Shown piece after piece: positions 19,321 through 30,441 of a DNA stretch of 64,000 nt; position 1 is the first letter of the stretch, and every line of letters starts with the position of its first letter. The notes under the pieces are model-generated. The model saw only the letters and a list, made by a program, of their open reading frames with translations. It had not been told where the DNA came from and ran no database searches. The translations under genes and the position numbers were made by a program. This stretch comes from Laburnicola sp. R22_1 (taxonomy: Eukaryota; Ascomycota; Dothideomycetes; Pleosporales; Didymosphaeriaceae). Location of the stretch: positions 2,108,001-2,172,000 of the forward strand of contig JACONQ010000007.1 in NCBI GenBank assembly GCA_014281115.1, read 5' to 3'.

Positions 19321-20966
19321 TTAATGTTTCCTCTCCTTCTCGACTTTCCCTGTAATCTTTTTCTCAAACACATCCGGATGCAAATTCCTACCCGTCTTAT
19401 CCCTGAACCTCCACGAAACCCTCTCCCACACCATGGAGCAATCCTGCTGCAGTATCCTCGCAACAAGCTTCAAGTCGTGCTGCGAGAAGGTATCGTCGGG
19501 GGCGACTTTGTACTCAGCGGGGCGGCTGCTGCTGTGACGATGGGATGATCCAGTGGCAGAGCCTTCCTTGTGCTTTTTGGGATCTGAGTCTCGGCGAGAG
19601 CTGTGCTTGCCGGAGTGGTGCTTCTCGGCATTCTTGGAAGGAGCTTTCGACGGAGGCTTGGTCGGAGACTTCGGGGCACCCCAACCGTTGTTATCTTTAT
19701 CCTTGTCCTTATCCTTGTCCTTCTCGTTGGACTTATTGCCGTCCTTCGTTTCCTCCGTATTCCAGCCTCCATTTCCAGTATCGCCCCAGGTATTAGTAGT
19801 ACCACCAGCGGCGTCGTTGTTCGTTTCCTCCGTGTTCCAACCCGCGTTTCCGGTATCGCCCCAGGTATTAGTAGTAACACCAGCTGCGTCATTGTTGTTT
19901 TCGTCGGTATTCCATGCATTGTCAGTGGTATCGTTGCCCGCGCCACTGTCCGCAGCACCCCAGCCATTATCGCCTGAATCATTCTTGTTATCATCCTCTT
20001 TGCCTTTGTTCTCATCGGCGTTGAAACCGCCGCCGCTCTGGTTGTTTCCACCTGAATCTCCCCACGTGTTCGTTGTACCGCCTGCCGCCCCACTGTCCCC
20101 GTTATTGTTGCCATCCCCGTCCTTATTCGTATCCCAAGCAGCATCACCTCCTGACTCTCCGAACAGATCAAAGCCGCCACCGCCCCAAGCATTGTCTTCA
20201 CCAGAAGCATTCTCCTCCTTCTTCTCCTCTTTCTCCGCCGTCTTTTGCTCTTCCTTGTTCTGGTTCTGATTTTGATTCTGATTCTTTCCCTTGCCCTGCT
20301 TGCCACCTTGCCCACCGCCCTTGTTATTCCCCTTTCCCTTAACATTGGGTGGCAGCCAACCGTCCGGCTTGATCTGCTTGAAGCGCTCCTTGCAATTCCA
20401 TACGGGCTTTCCGACCTTCTCAGCGATGACTGCCCACTGAGCGCTAGCGTCCTCGTTCTTCATGCGCATGATCGTCTTGTCTTGGTCTTCGGTGAAGCCC
20501 TCTGGATTGGGCGCGTCATGCTTGTAGTCGAGCTGGCCGGAGTCATTCGCCTTGTTGCTCGTCTCGCTGCTCGCTTCCTTGCCAGTTTCGTTACTCGCCT
20601 CCTTGCTAGCATTTTTTGCATCTTCAGGTCTAGCATGCTTCTTCGCCGCCTCCGCCACTGTAATCGGCCTAGACGGCACCTTCGCGAGTGCAGCCGCGTC
20701 AAGGGCGGTTTTAAGACGCGGCCTTCCCTTTCCCGTTAGACGACCCTTGCGGCCGTCGCTAGCTGCCCATTCGATAGGCGCACCGGGTGTGGTCAACTAG
20801 GTGACATGCATGTTAGCTGATACATAACGTGATTGGGCACCGGAGCGCTCACCATTCCCTTGAGAGTCTGTCGCGGTGGCGTCGGCGGATCATCTTTGAA
20901 GGGTTTGTTGCCGATGCCGAGGATCCAGGCCAGCGAGACGCGGCGCGGGCGTTCATTGTTAGCCAT
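19321..20966 (-). CDS. SANT/Myb-like low-complexity protein
   Basis: Exon 1 (20966-20853) and exon 2 (20796-19321) flank a 56-bp GT-AG intron; together they code 529 residues. A SANT/Myb-like segment lies at about 125-170 (GFTEDQDKTIMRMKNEDASAQWA, then VGKPVWNCKERFKQIKPDGW). The middle 250 residues are Gly-, Asn-, Asp- and Trp-rich with NTWGD repeats, including a 25-residue unit repeated in tandem. A Ser/His/Lys-rich stretch follows. A second Myb-like C-terminal helix set (FSQHDLKLVARILQQDCSMVWERVSWRF) ends the protein. Two putative DNA- or histone-binding domains around a disordered repeat suggest a nuclear role. The actual function is unknown. It is divergent to the Emp24 gene. Confidence 0.75.
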
Positions 20967-21908
20967 GGTGGGATGCGAGTCGGGTCAAAGTTCTGGCGAA
21001 GGAAGATAGACAGATAAAGGAACAGCGGGGGCGAGAGTGGATGTGTTTTGAGCGTACCACCCCCAAGAAATGAAAGAGGTAGAAAGTCGGGTTGCGAGTT
21101 GCAGTGAGCGGTGCGGGTTCAAGTGAGTGCGTTCTGTCGCTGTCTTGGCAACCGGGCCGGTTGGTGTTGCGGGGTTAATGCAAACAGAAAAGGTTCAGAG
21201 GGGAAGAAAATATAGAGAGATTATGACGGTGGATGAGACGAAAGGTTGGTGGAATGAAATATGGCTTATAGCCGCCTGTCAAGCACGCAGACAATCGTTC
21301 AGGCACCAGAAGCCTTTGCTAGGTACAAAGAACCCCATCGTATAAGAAATTGTGATTTTTGTAGCACCTACATATCCTCGTTCAGACTTGGTGGTGAGTG
21401 CGATTATGCTCTACTCATGGTAGTCTTTCGATGTAACCTGGGGAGCTCCAAGGGAGCCCATCTCATACCCTCACAGGCCAATATCCATCTCTTTCATACT
21501 TCACTTCTGACACGCTACAATTAAAGCCAGATCTACAGAGCGCGCCTCCATGATTCATGTTTGCGAGTGTACGCATCGCGATGAGGAAAGAACGACCGGC
21601 TCGACACAGCAGTACCGACATACGGGCGCAACCACGTATTTCTGGAGCTCTTATTGATCAAGAAATAGTTGTACGAGTATCGAAAAACTGAACGCGATGA
21701 TCGAAAACCAATTTCCACCATGTTGTTGATGAACTCCAAAGCCTCTCCTAACAGATGTCGTTCCGCACCCACCCGGCCCGACATTCTTCCGCAACCTCCA
21801 TGCCAGCTGGTATCTCCAAGCACCACCAAACCCCAAATCGCATCCAGCTTCCCAACGCGCACAACACCGCCCAGCCACAGCGCAGCGCACCCGCCCCAAA
21901 CTCCCACA
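20967..21908. promoter_or_regulatory. Divergent intergenic region between the SANT-like gene and EMP24
   Basis: About 0.94 kb separates the two start codons, so it must contain both promoters. No gene or clear repeat was seen. The last 200 bp before EMP24 are C/A-rich, as in many fungal 5' leaders. Confidence 0.45.
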
Positions 21909-22773
21909 ATGCTGTTCCCCTCCCTCAGCACGCTCGCTGCGGCGAGCAGCCTCCTCGCCCTCGCCTCGGCGCACAACATCCAAATGAAAGCCTACATGCG
22001 CGAATGTTTCCACGAGCAGCTGCACAAGGACGACAAGATGACGGTCACATTTCAAGTTGGCGACCGGGAATTCGGAGGCAGTGGCAATCTAGATATTGAT
22101 TTTTGGGTAGGTGGGTTTTCTCAATTGCAAGCAAATCGTGGATCAGCCATGTAATGGTTCGGGGAAGGGAAGGGAAGGGAAGGGGAAAGGCGCTGAATTG
22201 GGATTGTCTGGCATGATATGGCATGGGCTGACGCGGTACATTAGATCGAGACACCCTCTCGCGCATACCAAGTCCACGAACGTGGGGTCTCCTCAGGCGA
22301 CCACTCCTTTATCGCGACCGAAGACGGAAAATACACTTACTGCTTCAACAACGAGCATTGGGGTGCGAACACAAAGGAGGTCAGCTTCAACGTGCACGGC
22401 ATAGTCTACGTCCCGGAGCACGAGGCGCCCCAGGACCCATTGGAGAAAGAAGGTAAGACGTTACTTACTCCGCTATCCCTCATCCACAAACAAGCCAGAG
22501 TCGCGACAGAAAGACAGCAGAAAATAGTAGCAAAGAAAGAAAAAAGACCCATACTAACACATCCTAGTACGCTCCCTCTCCGAGCTCGTCTCCCAAGTCA
22601 AAGACGAACAAGGCTACATCATCGTCCGCGAACGCACCCACCGCAACACAGCCGAAAGCACAAATTCCCGCGTCAAATGGTGGAGCATCTTCCAAATCTC
22701 CCTCTTGATCGGCGAGGGCATCTTCCAGGTCTGGTGGATCAAGCGCTTCTTCGAGGTCAAGCGCATCGTGTAG
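21909..22773 (+). CDS. EMP24: p24 family cargo receptor Emp24
   Basis: Exons 21909-22106, 22245-22452 and 22568-22773, with GT-AG introns of 138 and 115 bp, give 203 residues. Emp24 is a type I membrane protein that cycles between ER and Golgi in COPII and COPI vesicles and helps load GPI-anchored cargo. The sequence has a signal peptide (LAAASSLLALASA), then a GOLD domain (MKAYMRECFHEQL to SFNVHGIVYVP) with the two conserved Cys (MRECFHE and YTYCFNNE). A coiled coil (LSELVSQVKDEQGYIIVRER) is followed by one membrane helix (IFQISLLIGEGIFQVWWI) and a short tail with FF and the terminal Val expected of the beta subfamily. The first intron contains a GGGAA repeat tract (22156-22187). Confidence 0.92.
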
Positions 22774-23600
22774 GACCATCGGCGCGTTCCTTTCTTCGCA
22801 GACTTTGTCTCGTCTACCTCCTCCTTGTGGGATTGGGTCGACTTGGGCGCCTATGGCTCCCGTCATTTTTAAGGGCAATTGGCGTTTTCCCCCCTCTTGT
22901 ACCAAGCTCTGCTGGGGAGTGGGGTTGCAAAATGGGCTGGAGTATGGGTTTCGTGTGCATCATCAGTAGAGCGAGCATGTCATGGATTCCTCGGTGGTGT
23001 GGTCTTGTCGTTGGTTACAAAACGCGCTGTCTCTGCATTGTCCTCGCGACTCATGGATATTCTAATTTCATTTGATCGATAATCGTGCGAGACCATCCCC
23101 CATTTGCGCTTCGTGGGTTCCTCTTCCTCCTGGGGTCGCCTATCCAAATTCGCCATGGCGCTTTTTCCAAGAGCCAAAATCCTGCAATGCACATTCCAGG
23201 CTGAGGCGTCACAGCTGGGCCTAGACTACGAAACCAAATATACGCTTTTTCCAAATGAAACCAGAATCCAAAGCCAAAATTGAGTGCAAAACCACCGCAG
23301 TGACATAGCCAAGATAAACGGCCACGAGATGCAGCGTAGGTGCCTCGAGTAATCCCATTCGCAGCACGAGAGCTTTACGTGTTCCTGAAATGGGTCCCGT
23401 CAACAAAGGCGAGGTGGCAGCTCCCGAACCCAGCCCAACTTTTTCTTTTCTTTGCTTGTAGTCGACTCTTCCGAAACGTCGTCGTGCGCACGCGTAATCA
23501 ATGGCATCCGTATCGTAGATTGTGGACGTTTGTAACCGTGCGTAGCAGTTCATACCAGTATGTAACGATAGGAGAGCTTGTGACGATGCTACATGTCATG
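22774..23600. other. Convergent intergenic region
   Basis: This lies between the 3' end of EMP24 and the 3' end of the minus-strand gene to its right, so it should hold both 3' UTRs. I see no additional gene. Confidence 0.45.
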
Positions 23601-23603
23601 CTC

Positions 23604-25624
23604 TAGCGGATAGCTCGTTACGACATGATCTACCCCAACAACGGGGTCAGGTGCGCCGATGTCGTCCATAAGCTGGAGCATGTCGATCCTTGAGGGGGGG
23701 CCAAAGTCGTTGGTCAGCCTTACGCGCTGCCTATAGCGATTTCAAGGTTAGCAGGAAAATCATCTCCACATGACTGAGATCACTCACACTACCGGATCCT
23801 CAACCACCTCACTGGCAGGCGAGAGATCGGGGACTGGCGCCCGCGCCAACAGATTCTGGAGCGGCAACCGGTTTGCACATAGCCAATATGCCTTGTGGAA
23901 ACGCTTCTCTCGGGCGGCCATGTCAGGGCTCCATCGATTGACTTCCCTGATGAGTCTGTTTCGCTCGCACTGCTGGGACCACTGGTACATGCTGGTGTTG
24001 AAGGTCGCCCAGTGGATCCAATCCTGCTCCCACCAATGGTAACCGTACACGCCGACGGTGGTCGTGCGCGTCTCCGAATCGGGTGTGTCGAAGGGGTTGG
24101 TCGCGTTGTGGAGGACGACGAGTGTGAATTGGTTACCTCCGTCGATGAAGCCCCTGCTGCTGTGCGTGTATAGTTGTGGTGGAGCCTCTCCATTGCTGGT
24201 TTCCCTGTAAAGCCAGGTTTGTCTAGATGCATGGATGCATGGTAAGCAGTGATCGGATGTCTCATAAACCGTGGAGTACTCACGCATGATAGCTTGCCGT
24301 ATTCTCTGGAACAATCTCGTACAGCTTGACTGGGCATCTGTAGTCTTCGTACCTCGCGACTATTTGCTGTTCGGGTTCGTTCGAAGTAGATGCCGTTGGC
24401 ACTGCAGAAGTAACTAGACTGTTGTGATGGTGAGTTAGCGAGCGGTTCACGTTGGACTGCGCGTAAGGAGAAATAAAACTAGACGTGTCTGTAACAAAGC
24501 TAGGAGTACTGCTAGTTAGCGAGGCGCTCCCGCGGATCAAAGATCCGGGAGTGTATGGAGCCTCGAGTGTCGCCTTGGGGCATGATGAATGGTTGAGACG
24601 CAGCACTAGGGCGACCAGCACTACGACCGCGACCACGACCGCCTGCTTGTGGAGCTGTAGCAGGCTGCGGTGCACCAACAGCGCTCTCGGTCGCCCTGCG
24701 TTTGCTTCCGCGTTCTGCAGACGCACGCCTCCTCGCTTCTCCCTTCTGACGATAGATCTCCTGCTGCTCTCGCGACCTCGGGCTTAACCCTCCAGTATTG
24801 TCTTGGCCGGGCGAAGGGCCGAACACCGGGGTCGTGATGTTGGAGCTTGGGTTGACTGGAGGAGGAAAAGGGCCAAAGGCCGGAGTGGTGATACTGGGGC
24901 CTGGAGGTACTAGGAGAGTCGAAGGGCCGAATACCGGAGTGGTGATATTCGGGGTCGAAGGGACAATAGGAGTGGAGATTGGACCACTATATGTGGAGAT
25001 TAAACCACTATATGCCCGCTGTAGGCTTTGTGATGCCTGTTGACTGGACCAAGCCGGCGAAGAGAATGCGGGCTGCGACGAAGACGGAGCAAGACTTCGG
25101 CCATGAAGTGCGGGGCTTGAAGAGAACCTGGACCGCAATGGAGATTGGCCACGGCCAGCAGACACTGACGGTGCTCGTGTTCGCATCAGAGGCCGACCGC
25201 GAGTTCCCTCTCCAGGCTGGGATCTGTCGTGAAGTGTTAGAAGGAGACTCCCCAATACAGCTATGTCGGCAGGTAGTACACACCGTAGGCCGTAGCCAGA
25301 ATTGCCGACATGCTGACCTCGCAGCACCGACCCAGCAGTCTCCAACTCAGGAGAGCTGGACGACTCGTACGGAGCAAAATGCTCGGCCAGTTGAGGGTTG
25401 AGTGTGAGGTGGGAGAAAGCCTGTCGTTGGTCGTCCTGTGGAGGATAGGGAGGCTCCGTAGTGGAGACAGGCTGGTGTTGGTTGGAAGGAGCGTCTACGT
25501 CAGAGGACACGCCTTCCGAATTCGGCGGGGGCGAGGGCTGGTACTCGGTGAGCGGCTGCAAACGCTGCGCCCAGTACTCCTCGAAAGCGTCACTGCCCGG
25601 CTCCGGGTCCGGCTGCGTGTCCAT
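23604..25624 (-). CDS. Protein of unknown function: disordered N-half, conserved C-half (one or two genes)
   Basis: The minus strand opens with a 370-residue frame from the ATG at 25624. It is Ser/Pro-rich with three NITTPVFGP-like repeats, an Arg-rich segment (QQEIYRQKGEARRRASAER) and SRIFDPRERLAN before a stop at 24512. Downstream, in another frame, comes a conserved-looking part: IVARYEDYRCPVKLYEIVPE, spliced (donor at GCGTGAGT near 24292, acceptor near 24222) to QTWLYRETSNGEAPPQLYTH and VYGYHWWEQDWIHWATFN. A last intron (near 23790 to 23732) then leads to QRVRLTNDFGPPSR and a stop at 23604. These splices keep the frame. The link between the two halves, near 24400-24560, is unresolved. I read them as probably one gene with an intron there. 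No family was recognised. Confidence 0.55.
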
Positions 25625-26159
25625 GGTGGGGCTGTCTCGGTGCTGTAGAGCCTGAGTCGACGCGGCCTGAGAGAGACATCCTCGTAGAAGGACGGGGCCA
25701 GCTTGTTTATAAACACAGGGGGGCGTTGCGCAGTCTGGGTGACGCTGGTAGTGAGGCGACGCACTCTGCGTGAAGGCAGCAACAATTCATGGTGAACAGC
25801 CATCTCTGTTGTTGATTTGGCGCTGGATTGCTGCCGTGCGGGCCAAAGACGTCGCAATTTCCTACTTCACCCCGGCGGTTGCGGGGGTGAATTGGGTCGA
25901 GGTAAGAGTCCAGAGACTGGCTCCACGGCTTGTACAGCATGGAAGGGCGCAACAACGTACCATGAAGAGTGATGTGGCACAAACACGACATCCTATACAG
26001 AACCAACCATCAAGGTGTTCGCACTTGTCTTTGGTGCTTGTAACAATATCTTGCATTTTACCTAAACATCAAGTAGCCACGTCCTCGGGCAGGGCTACCA
26101 ACGCAGTCAAACAAGGCCCAAGCCGGCAGTATCCTAATGTCTGAATCCAAGTCCTACAA
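25625..26159. other. Intergenic region
   Basis: Upstream region of the 25624 start and presumed 3' end of the TPR-like gene. Only overlapping shadow frames are present. Confidence 0.4.
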
Positions 26160-28535
26160 CTACTCCACTTCGTCCTCGTGCAAGCTCAAAGTATCGACGC
26201 TGCCCTCCAAGCCTGTACATTCTTGCTTCTTCAGATTGGCCTTCTTGTTTTTGGGTCTTGGTCTCCGCTTTTTCCCAGTTCCCTCCGTCACGGGAGGAGC
26301 ATCACGCACCCAACGCGAAATAGCCTCTGCCCGCTCGGTTGAGATGGGGTACTCACGCCCGTCGTCCTGAGCCCACCGCTTAGGTGGAGGCGCAGGACTG
26401 GCCGGACTACCATCCGCAGAGGAACCCGTGGACGCCCCAGTGCTATTTCGCGCACGCTCTGCCTCCTCGTCTTCTCTGTTGCGACGTTCGCGAGCGCGAA
26501 CGGCGCGTTGAAAGGACTCTTCATCTACGACGCGCTCATCAGCCAACGCTTCGAGGATGGCTTCGTGCTTTTGACGTTCGCGCTTCTGTTTTTCCGTCTC
26601 TTGACGCTCATTCTTATTAGGATCCGAAGAGCCGTTCTTGCCGTGACCAGGAAGTGGGGCGGGGAGACAGAGGTTCTCCCATGAAGTGGACAAGCCGACC
26701 CAGTTCCCGGCGCGGCGTAACACTTCAATCCAGTCCGCGCGTGCAGGCGAGCGCGCTGCAAGGAAGATCGGGTACCCGTCGCACACACGAGCGAGACGAG
26801 CTGCATTGTGAGCATGACGCTGAAGTTCCTTAGGCGGCGTCTGGATCAGCGCGTGGCAGAGAAGGAGTGAGTGCAGAGCGTCGGTAAGGAGCGGATGGTA
26901 CGTGATGCTTTCGTGAGAGTCTGCGAAGGCAGTTGCAGCGGCGGAGACTGTGGATTCGGAGGAGTCCTTGAGTGGAGGAAAAGCGGGGAGCGATGCCGGC
27001 GGCGCAGAGTCGAAGAGTTGCGATATTTTGAAGATTTCTGGAGGAGGAAGCTTGGGCCAGGCAGCGCGGTCGGAGTGGTGGGCACGTGACCCCCGTTGGG
27101 GCATAAGGGCGTCTGAGCTGGGTGAGGCGGCGGTGGAGGTCGAGTCCAGAAGGCGACTGGCAGGTTTGCTAAATGACTCCTTCGAGCAGGAACCGTTTGT
27201 TGAGCCTTCGAGACGCCGCAAAAAGTCTTCGGCTACTGCGGCGGAGATGCCAGGCGTGTAGTCAAAATGTGACAGGAACGCGGTATAGTCTCGCAGTGCA
27301 CGCTTCGCGTTCGTCCGCACCTGTTTGCGTGCTTCGGCGCGATAGCGATTCCCCTCTGCTTCCTCCAGAGTCTCGGGACCCGGTGGCTGTCCCGCGGCCT
27401 CTTGAGCGTCTCTTGCCGCTTTTGCTTCTTCCGCCTCTTCCAGTCCATCCAAAGCGGCGTGCACGTGCTGGCAGGCTATTGTAAAATATACACCAGCGCG
27501 ATGAAACAAAAGCTGAGTTTCCAAAGAACTGGGCTGGTCCTCGTCAGGTATCTTGATTTCCTGTTTCCAATCCCGCCCGTATTTCTCCTGCATCGCCTTG
27601 GCCAAAACCAGCTGGTCCTTTCCTGCGCGGTGCTGGGCGATCATGTACCGCGCTACAGCCAATGCTTCCGAGAGGTCCTTGGCCGAGTTCACATAGTCTT
27701 CCTTGAAGATGCGCGTCAGTGCCCGTGTCCGTAGCGGCGAGCCGTCACTCGGCCGCTCCGCTATGATTTCGTTCAGGGTGTCGAGCGGGGTACATTGGGC
27801 CATCATCCGCGATGGTATCTTCTCGTGGAAGAAGTGCACGTACTTGGCCTCGACATCATTCGGATTCCTCTGCAGCACGAACTGCGCGACATCTTCCAGG
27901 GTCGACGCCGACTGCATCGTGGCCACACTGGCAGCAATCTCGTCCAAATGATATGCCTGGCTCAGCTTGGCCGTCGCCAGCTCGCGCATGCGGTGCTTCC
28001 GCTCCCTGCTCAGCTTGGCGTTGCCCCCGTGCCCGCCATATCCAATTCCCAGAGCGGCAGCGCCCCCAAGCATGCCGTTTCCTGCATTCAGCGAGTTGCT
28101 GAGCGCGGCCGAGGTGAGGCCGCTGGTGGCGCGCACGGCGAGGTTGGTCGCCTCGTCGACGGCCTTGCGGATCTTGACGAGGTCGTAGAACACGGCGGGG
28201 TCAATGGGGTGCGGGCGTGGGGACAGGTAGTTGGTGTGGGCGAGCGACTCGAGGACCTCGGGCGGGAGCTGCAGCCAGGGGCCATGGAAGGACGAAATAT
28301 AGCGCCAATGCCTGCCCACCGTCAGAGCCGTTCTATGCGGTGGAAACTGAAGAAGTCCAGCGACGTGCCTCGATGAGACCTACTTGTTACGACAAATGAT
28401 CAGTGCCGACGTCGAGGGCTCTGCCGGCGCCGTTTTCGCAGTGCCGTTCGACGGCGGTGGAGGGCTGGCAGCACTCTCACTCGCACTCGCGTCCGCAGGC
28501 GCGTCAGTCTGCGCGCTCCTTTTCTTCCTGGCCAT
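26160..28535 (-). CDS. Large helical (TPR-like) protein of unknown function
   Basis: Exon 1 (28535-28384) and exon 2 (28311-26160) join over a 72-bp GT-AG intron and give 767 residues. The start is the ATG before ARKKRSAQTD; a Met 19 codons upstream is less likely. The N-terminus is basic then Ala/Ser/Pro-rich. HWRYISSFHGPWLQLPPEVLESLAHTNYL begins the conserved part. Residues about 200-400 form repeated amphipathic helices (DVEAKYVHFFHEKIPS, ALTRIFKEDYVNSAKDLSEAL) that look like tetratricopeptide units. Later come disordered segments and a Lys/Glu-rich C-terminal region with KKRRPRPKNKKANLKK, a possible nuclear or RNA-binding basic patch. No catalytic motif was seen. A Fot1-type transposon lies 115 bp upstream of its start codon. 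Confidence 0.7.
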
Positions 28536-28649
28536 GCTGGGAGAGCGAGCGAGCGGTGCGGAGTCGCCGATAAGAATAGGGTGCGCAGTCACCGTGTGCT
28601 GAATAGCTGCTGCTGCTGCAGTGCTGCATCCAACACTCGATAATAATTA

Positions 28650-30439
28650 AGCTAGCGTACAAGGATCCTGATCACCCGGTGTTTCTGATCACCCCATCAA
28701 AACGCGACACCTGAACAAAACACGCGATATCTCTCTACAACGCTCATCAATATGGACGCCCGCGAGCATGCTATACAATCCGCTATTCGCGATTTCGCTG
28801 CAGGTCTTTATACAAGTCAGCGTGCAGCTGCAAAGGCGTACGGCATCTCCCAGTCTACGCTATCGATGCGACTCCGTGGCGTAACAACGAGCTCGCTCAG
28901 TCACCAGCACCAGCAGCGATTAACTCCTCGACAGGAGGACTTTCTAGTAGAATGGATCCTTGAAGAAGACGCGCGCGCCTGCCCTCCCTCACACGCTCGC
29001 GCGCGAGAAATGGCCAATCGAATCCTACGTATGAACGGCGACGATCGTCCTGTTGGCAAGCACTGGCTATACCACTTTATCAAGCGCCAGCCACGTATCG
29101 CCTCTGTAGTCGGCAGAAAGCTAGAGGCTCAGAGAGCTGATGCAGCGACTCCAGAGCAGTTGCGCGCGTTCCTAGAGCGCTATGAGCAGACTCGACAGCG
29201 GCTCAACATACAGGCGGAGAATACATACAATATGGATGAGACTGGCGTTGCTCTAGGAGTATGTACAAACACTAGAGTACTCTCTAGTAGTCAGAAAAAG
29301 AAGGCTTACATTCGGTCTCCAGAGAATCGCGAGTGGGTCTCTATAATTGAGTGCGTATCGGCGACAGGGCAGAAACTACGCTGCGCAGTTATCTTCAAAG
29401 GCCAGAGCCTACAGACTACCTGGTTCCCAGCTAAATCCGTGCCTAGCTGGCTCTATACAACCTCTGAGAACGGATGGACGTCGAAAGCGATAGGTGTTGA
29501 GTGGCTACAGCGTATATTCATACCTGAGACGGCTATAGGTGATGGCCAGTACCGCCTTCTTATCCTCGACGGTCACGGCAGCCATATTGATATAGACTTC
29601 CTTTGGCTCTGCAAGCAGCATCGAATCGAGCTCTTATACCTACCTGCGCACTCCTCACACGTCCTACAGCCTCTAGATCTTGCTCCTTTCTCTGTAATCA
29701 AGTCTAGTTACAGACGTCAGATCCAGGAGCTCGCATCACTCGACGACGCTGCGCCTGTCAAGAAGGAGCGCTTTATCACCTGCTATCATCAAGCTAGGGA
29801 GGAAGGCTTCACAGAGCGTGTGATTCGAGCTGGCTGGCAGGCATCTGGTATCTGCCCATTCAACATCAATCACGTGCTCAGCTCGTCGCAGGTCTCTCAG
29901 AGGCCTACTACGCCTACACGTCAGCAGCAGCCTCAGCAGCAGCTCCAGAGCTTCCTCTCGACTCCCCAGGGCCCTCACGATCTCTATATAGCGCAGCGCA
30001 GCGTCCAGAGCGTTGAGAATCTAGGTCGTACGACCCGGCTGCTCCTACAGAAAGCAGGTAAGGCTCTAGCAGCTGCAAATACTAGAGCTGCAGGCCTAGA
30101 AGCAGAGAAAAGACGCCTTGAGCAGCAGCTAGAGATATCTACCTCTCAGCGTCAGCGTAAGCGCGTTCGAGTAGACCCAAATCAACGCTTTGCAGAGGTA
30201 GAGAGTATTAGGGAGGCTATGCGCGCAGCTGAGGCTTCAGCAGTCCAACCACGTAGATCTACTATATCAAGCACCTGAGAAACAGCTGCTATAGCTACAG
30301 CAGCTGCAGCGCTTGAATCTATGTGTAGTCAATGGCAATTATAAGCAGCGTTGCTGAGATATCGCGCGTTTTGTGCAGGTGTCGCGTTTTGGTAGAGTGA
30401 TCAGAAACACCGGGTGATCAGGATCCTTGTACGCTAGCT
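28650..30439 (+). mobile_element. Fot1/pogo-type DNA transposon, family C copy 1
   Basis: This 1790-bp element sits between TA at 28648-28649 and TA at 30440-30441. The inverted ends match over about 80 bp with a few mismatches, starting AGCTAGCGTACAAGGATCCT. Inside the ends TGATCACCC occurs twice within 30 bp. It carries one complete transposase and shows no RIP-type stops. It is related to, but clearly diverged from, the element at 40210-41979. Confidence 0.93.
28752..30278 (+). CDS. Fot1/pogo-type transposase (DDE_1), family C copy 1
   Basis: A complete 508-residue frame. Residues 1-50 form a psq-type helix-turn-helix (SQRAAAKAYGISQSTLSMRL). Residues 55-125 are a CENP-B-type DNA-binding domain (LTPRQEDFLVEWILEEDARA to HWLYHFIKRQPRIASVVGRK). 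The catalytic Asp residues lie in YNMDETGVALG, LILDGHGSHIDID and HVLQPLDLAPFS. The C-terminus is a coiled coil (LEAEKRRLEQQLEISTSQRQ) followed by a basic RKRVRVD patch, possibly a nuclear signal. All catalytic residues are intact, so it could be active. Confidence 0.93.
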   Translation: MDAREHAIQSAIRDFAAGLYTSQRAAAKAYGISQSTLSMRLRGVTTSSLSHQHQQRLTPRQEDFLVEWILEEDARACPPSHARAREMANRILRMNGDDRPVGKHWLYHFIKRQPRIASVVGRKLEAQRADAATPEQLRAFLERYEQTRQRLNIQAENTYNMDETGVALGVCTNTRVLSSSQKKKAYIRSPENREWVSIIECVSATGQKLRCAVIFKGQSLQTTWFPAKSVPSWLYTTSENGWTSKAIGVEWLQRIFIPETAIGDGQYRLLILDGHGSHIDIDFLWLCKQHRIELLYLPAHSSHVLQPLDLAPFSVIKSSYRRQIQELASLDDAAPVKKERFITCYHQAREEGFTERVIRAGWQASGICPFNINHVLSSSQVSQRPTTPTRQQQPQQQLQSFLSTPQGPHDLYIAQRSVQSVENLGRTTRLLLQKAGKALAAANTRAAGLEAEKRRLEQQLEISTSQRQRKRVRVDPNQRFAEVESIREAMRAAEASAVQPRRSTISST

Positions 30440-30441
30440 TA

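Noticed and set aside
19470..20345. Long open frames on both strands over the SANT-like gene (291 and 238 codons)
   Set aside because: They result from the repetitive, biased composition of the real coding strand and translate into Arg- or Ser/Leu-rich nonsense.
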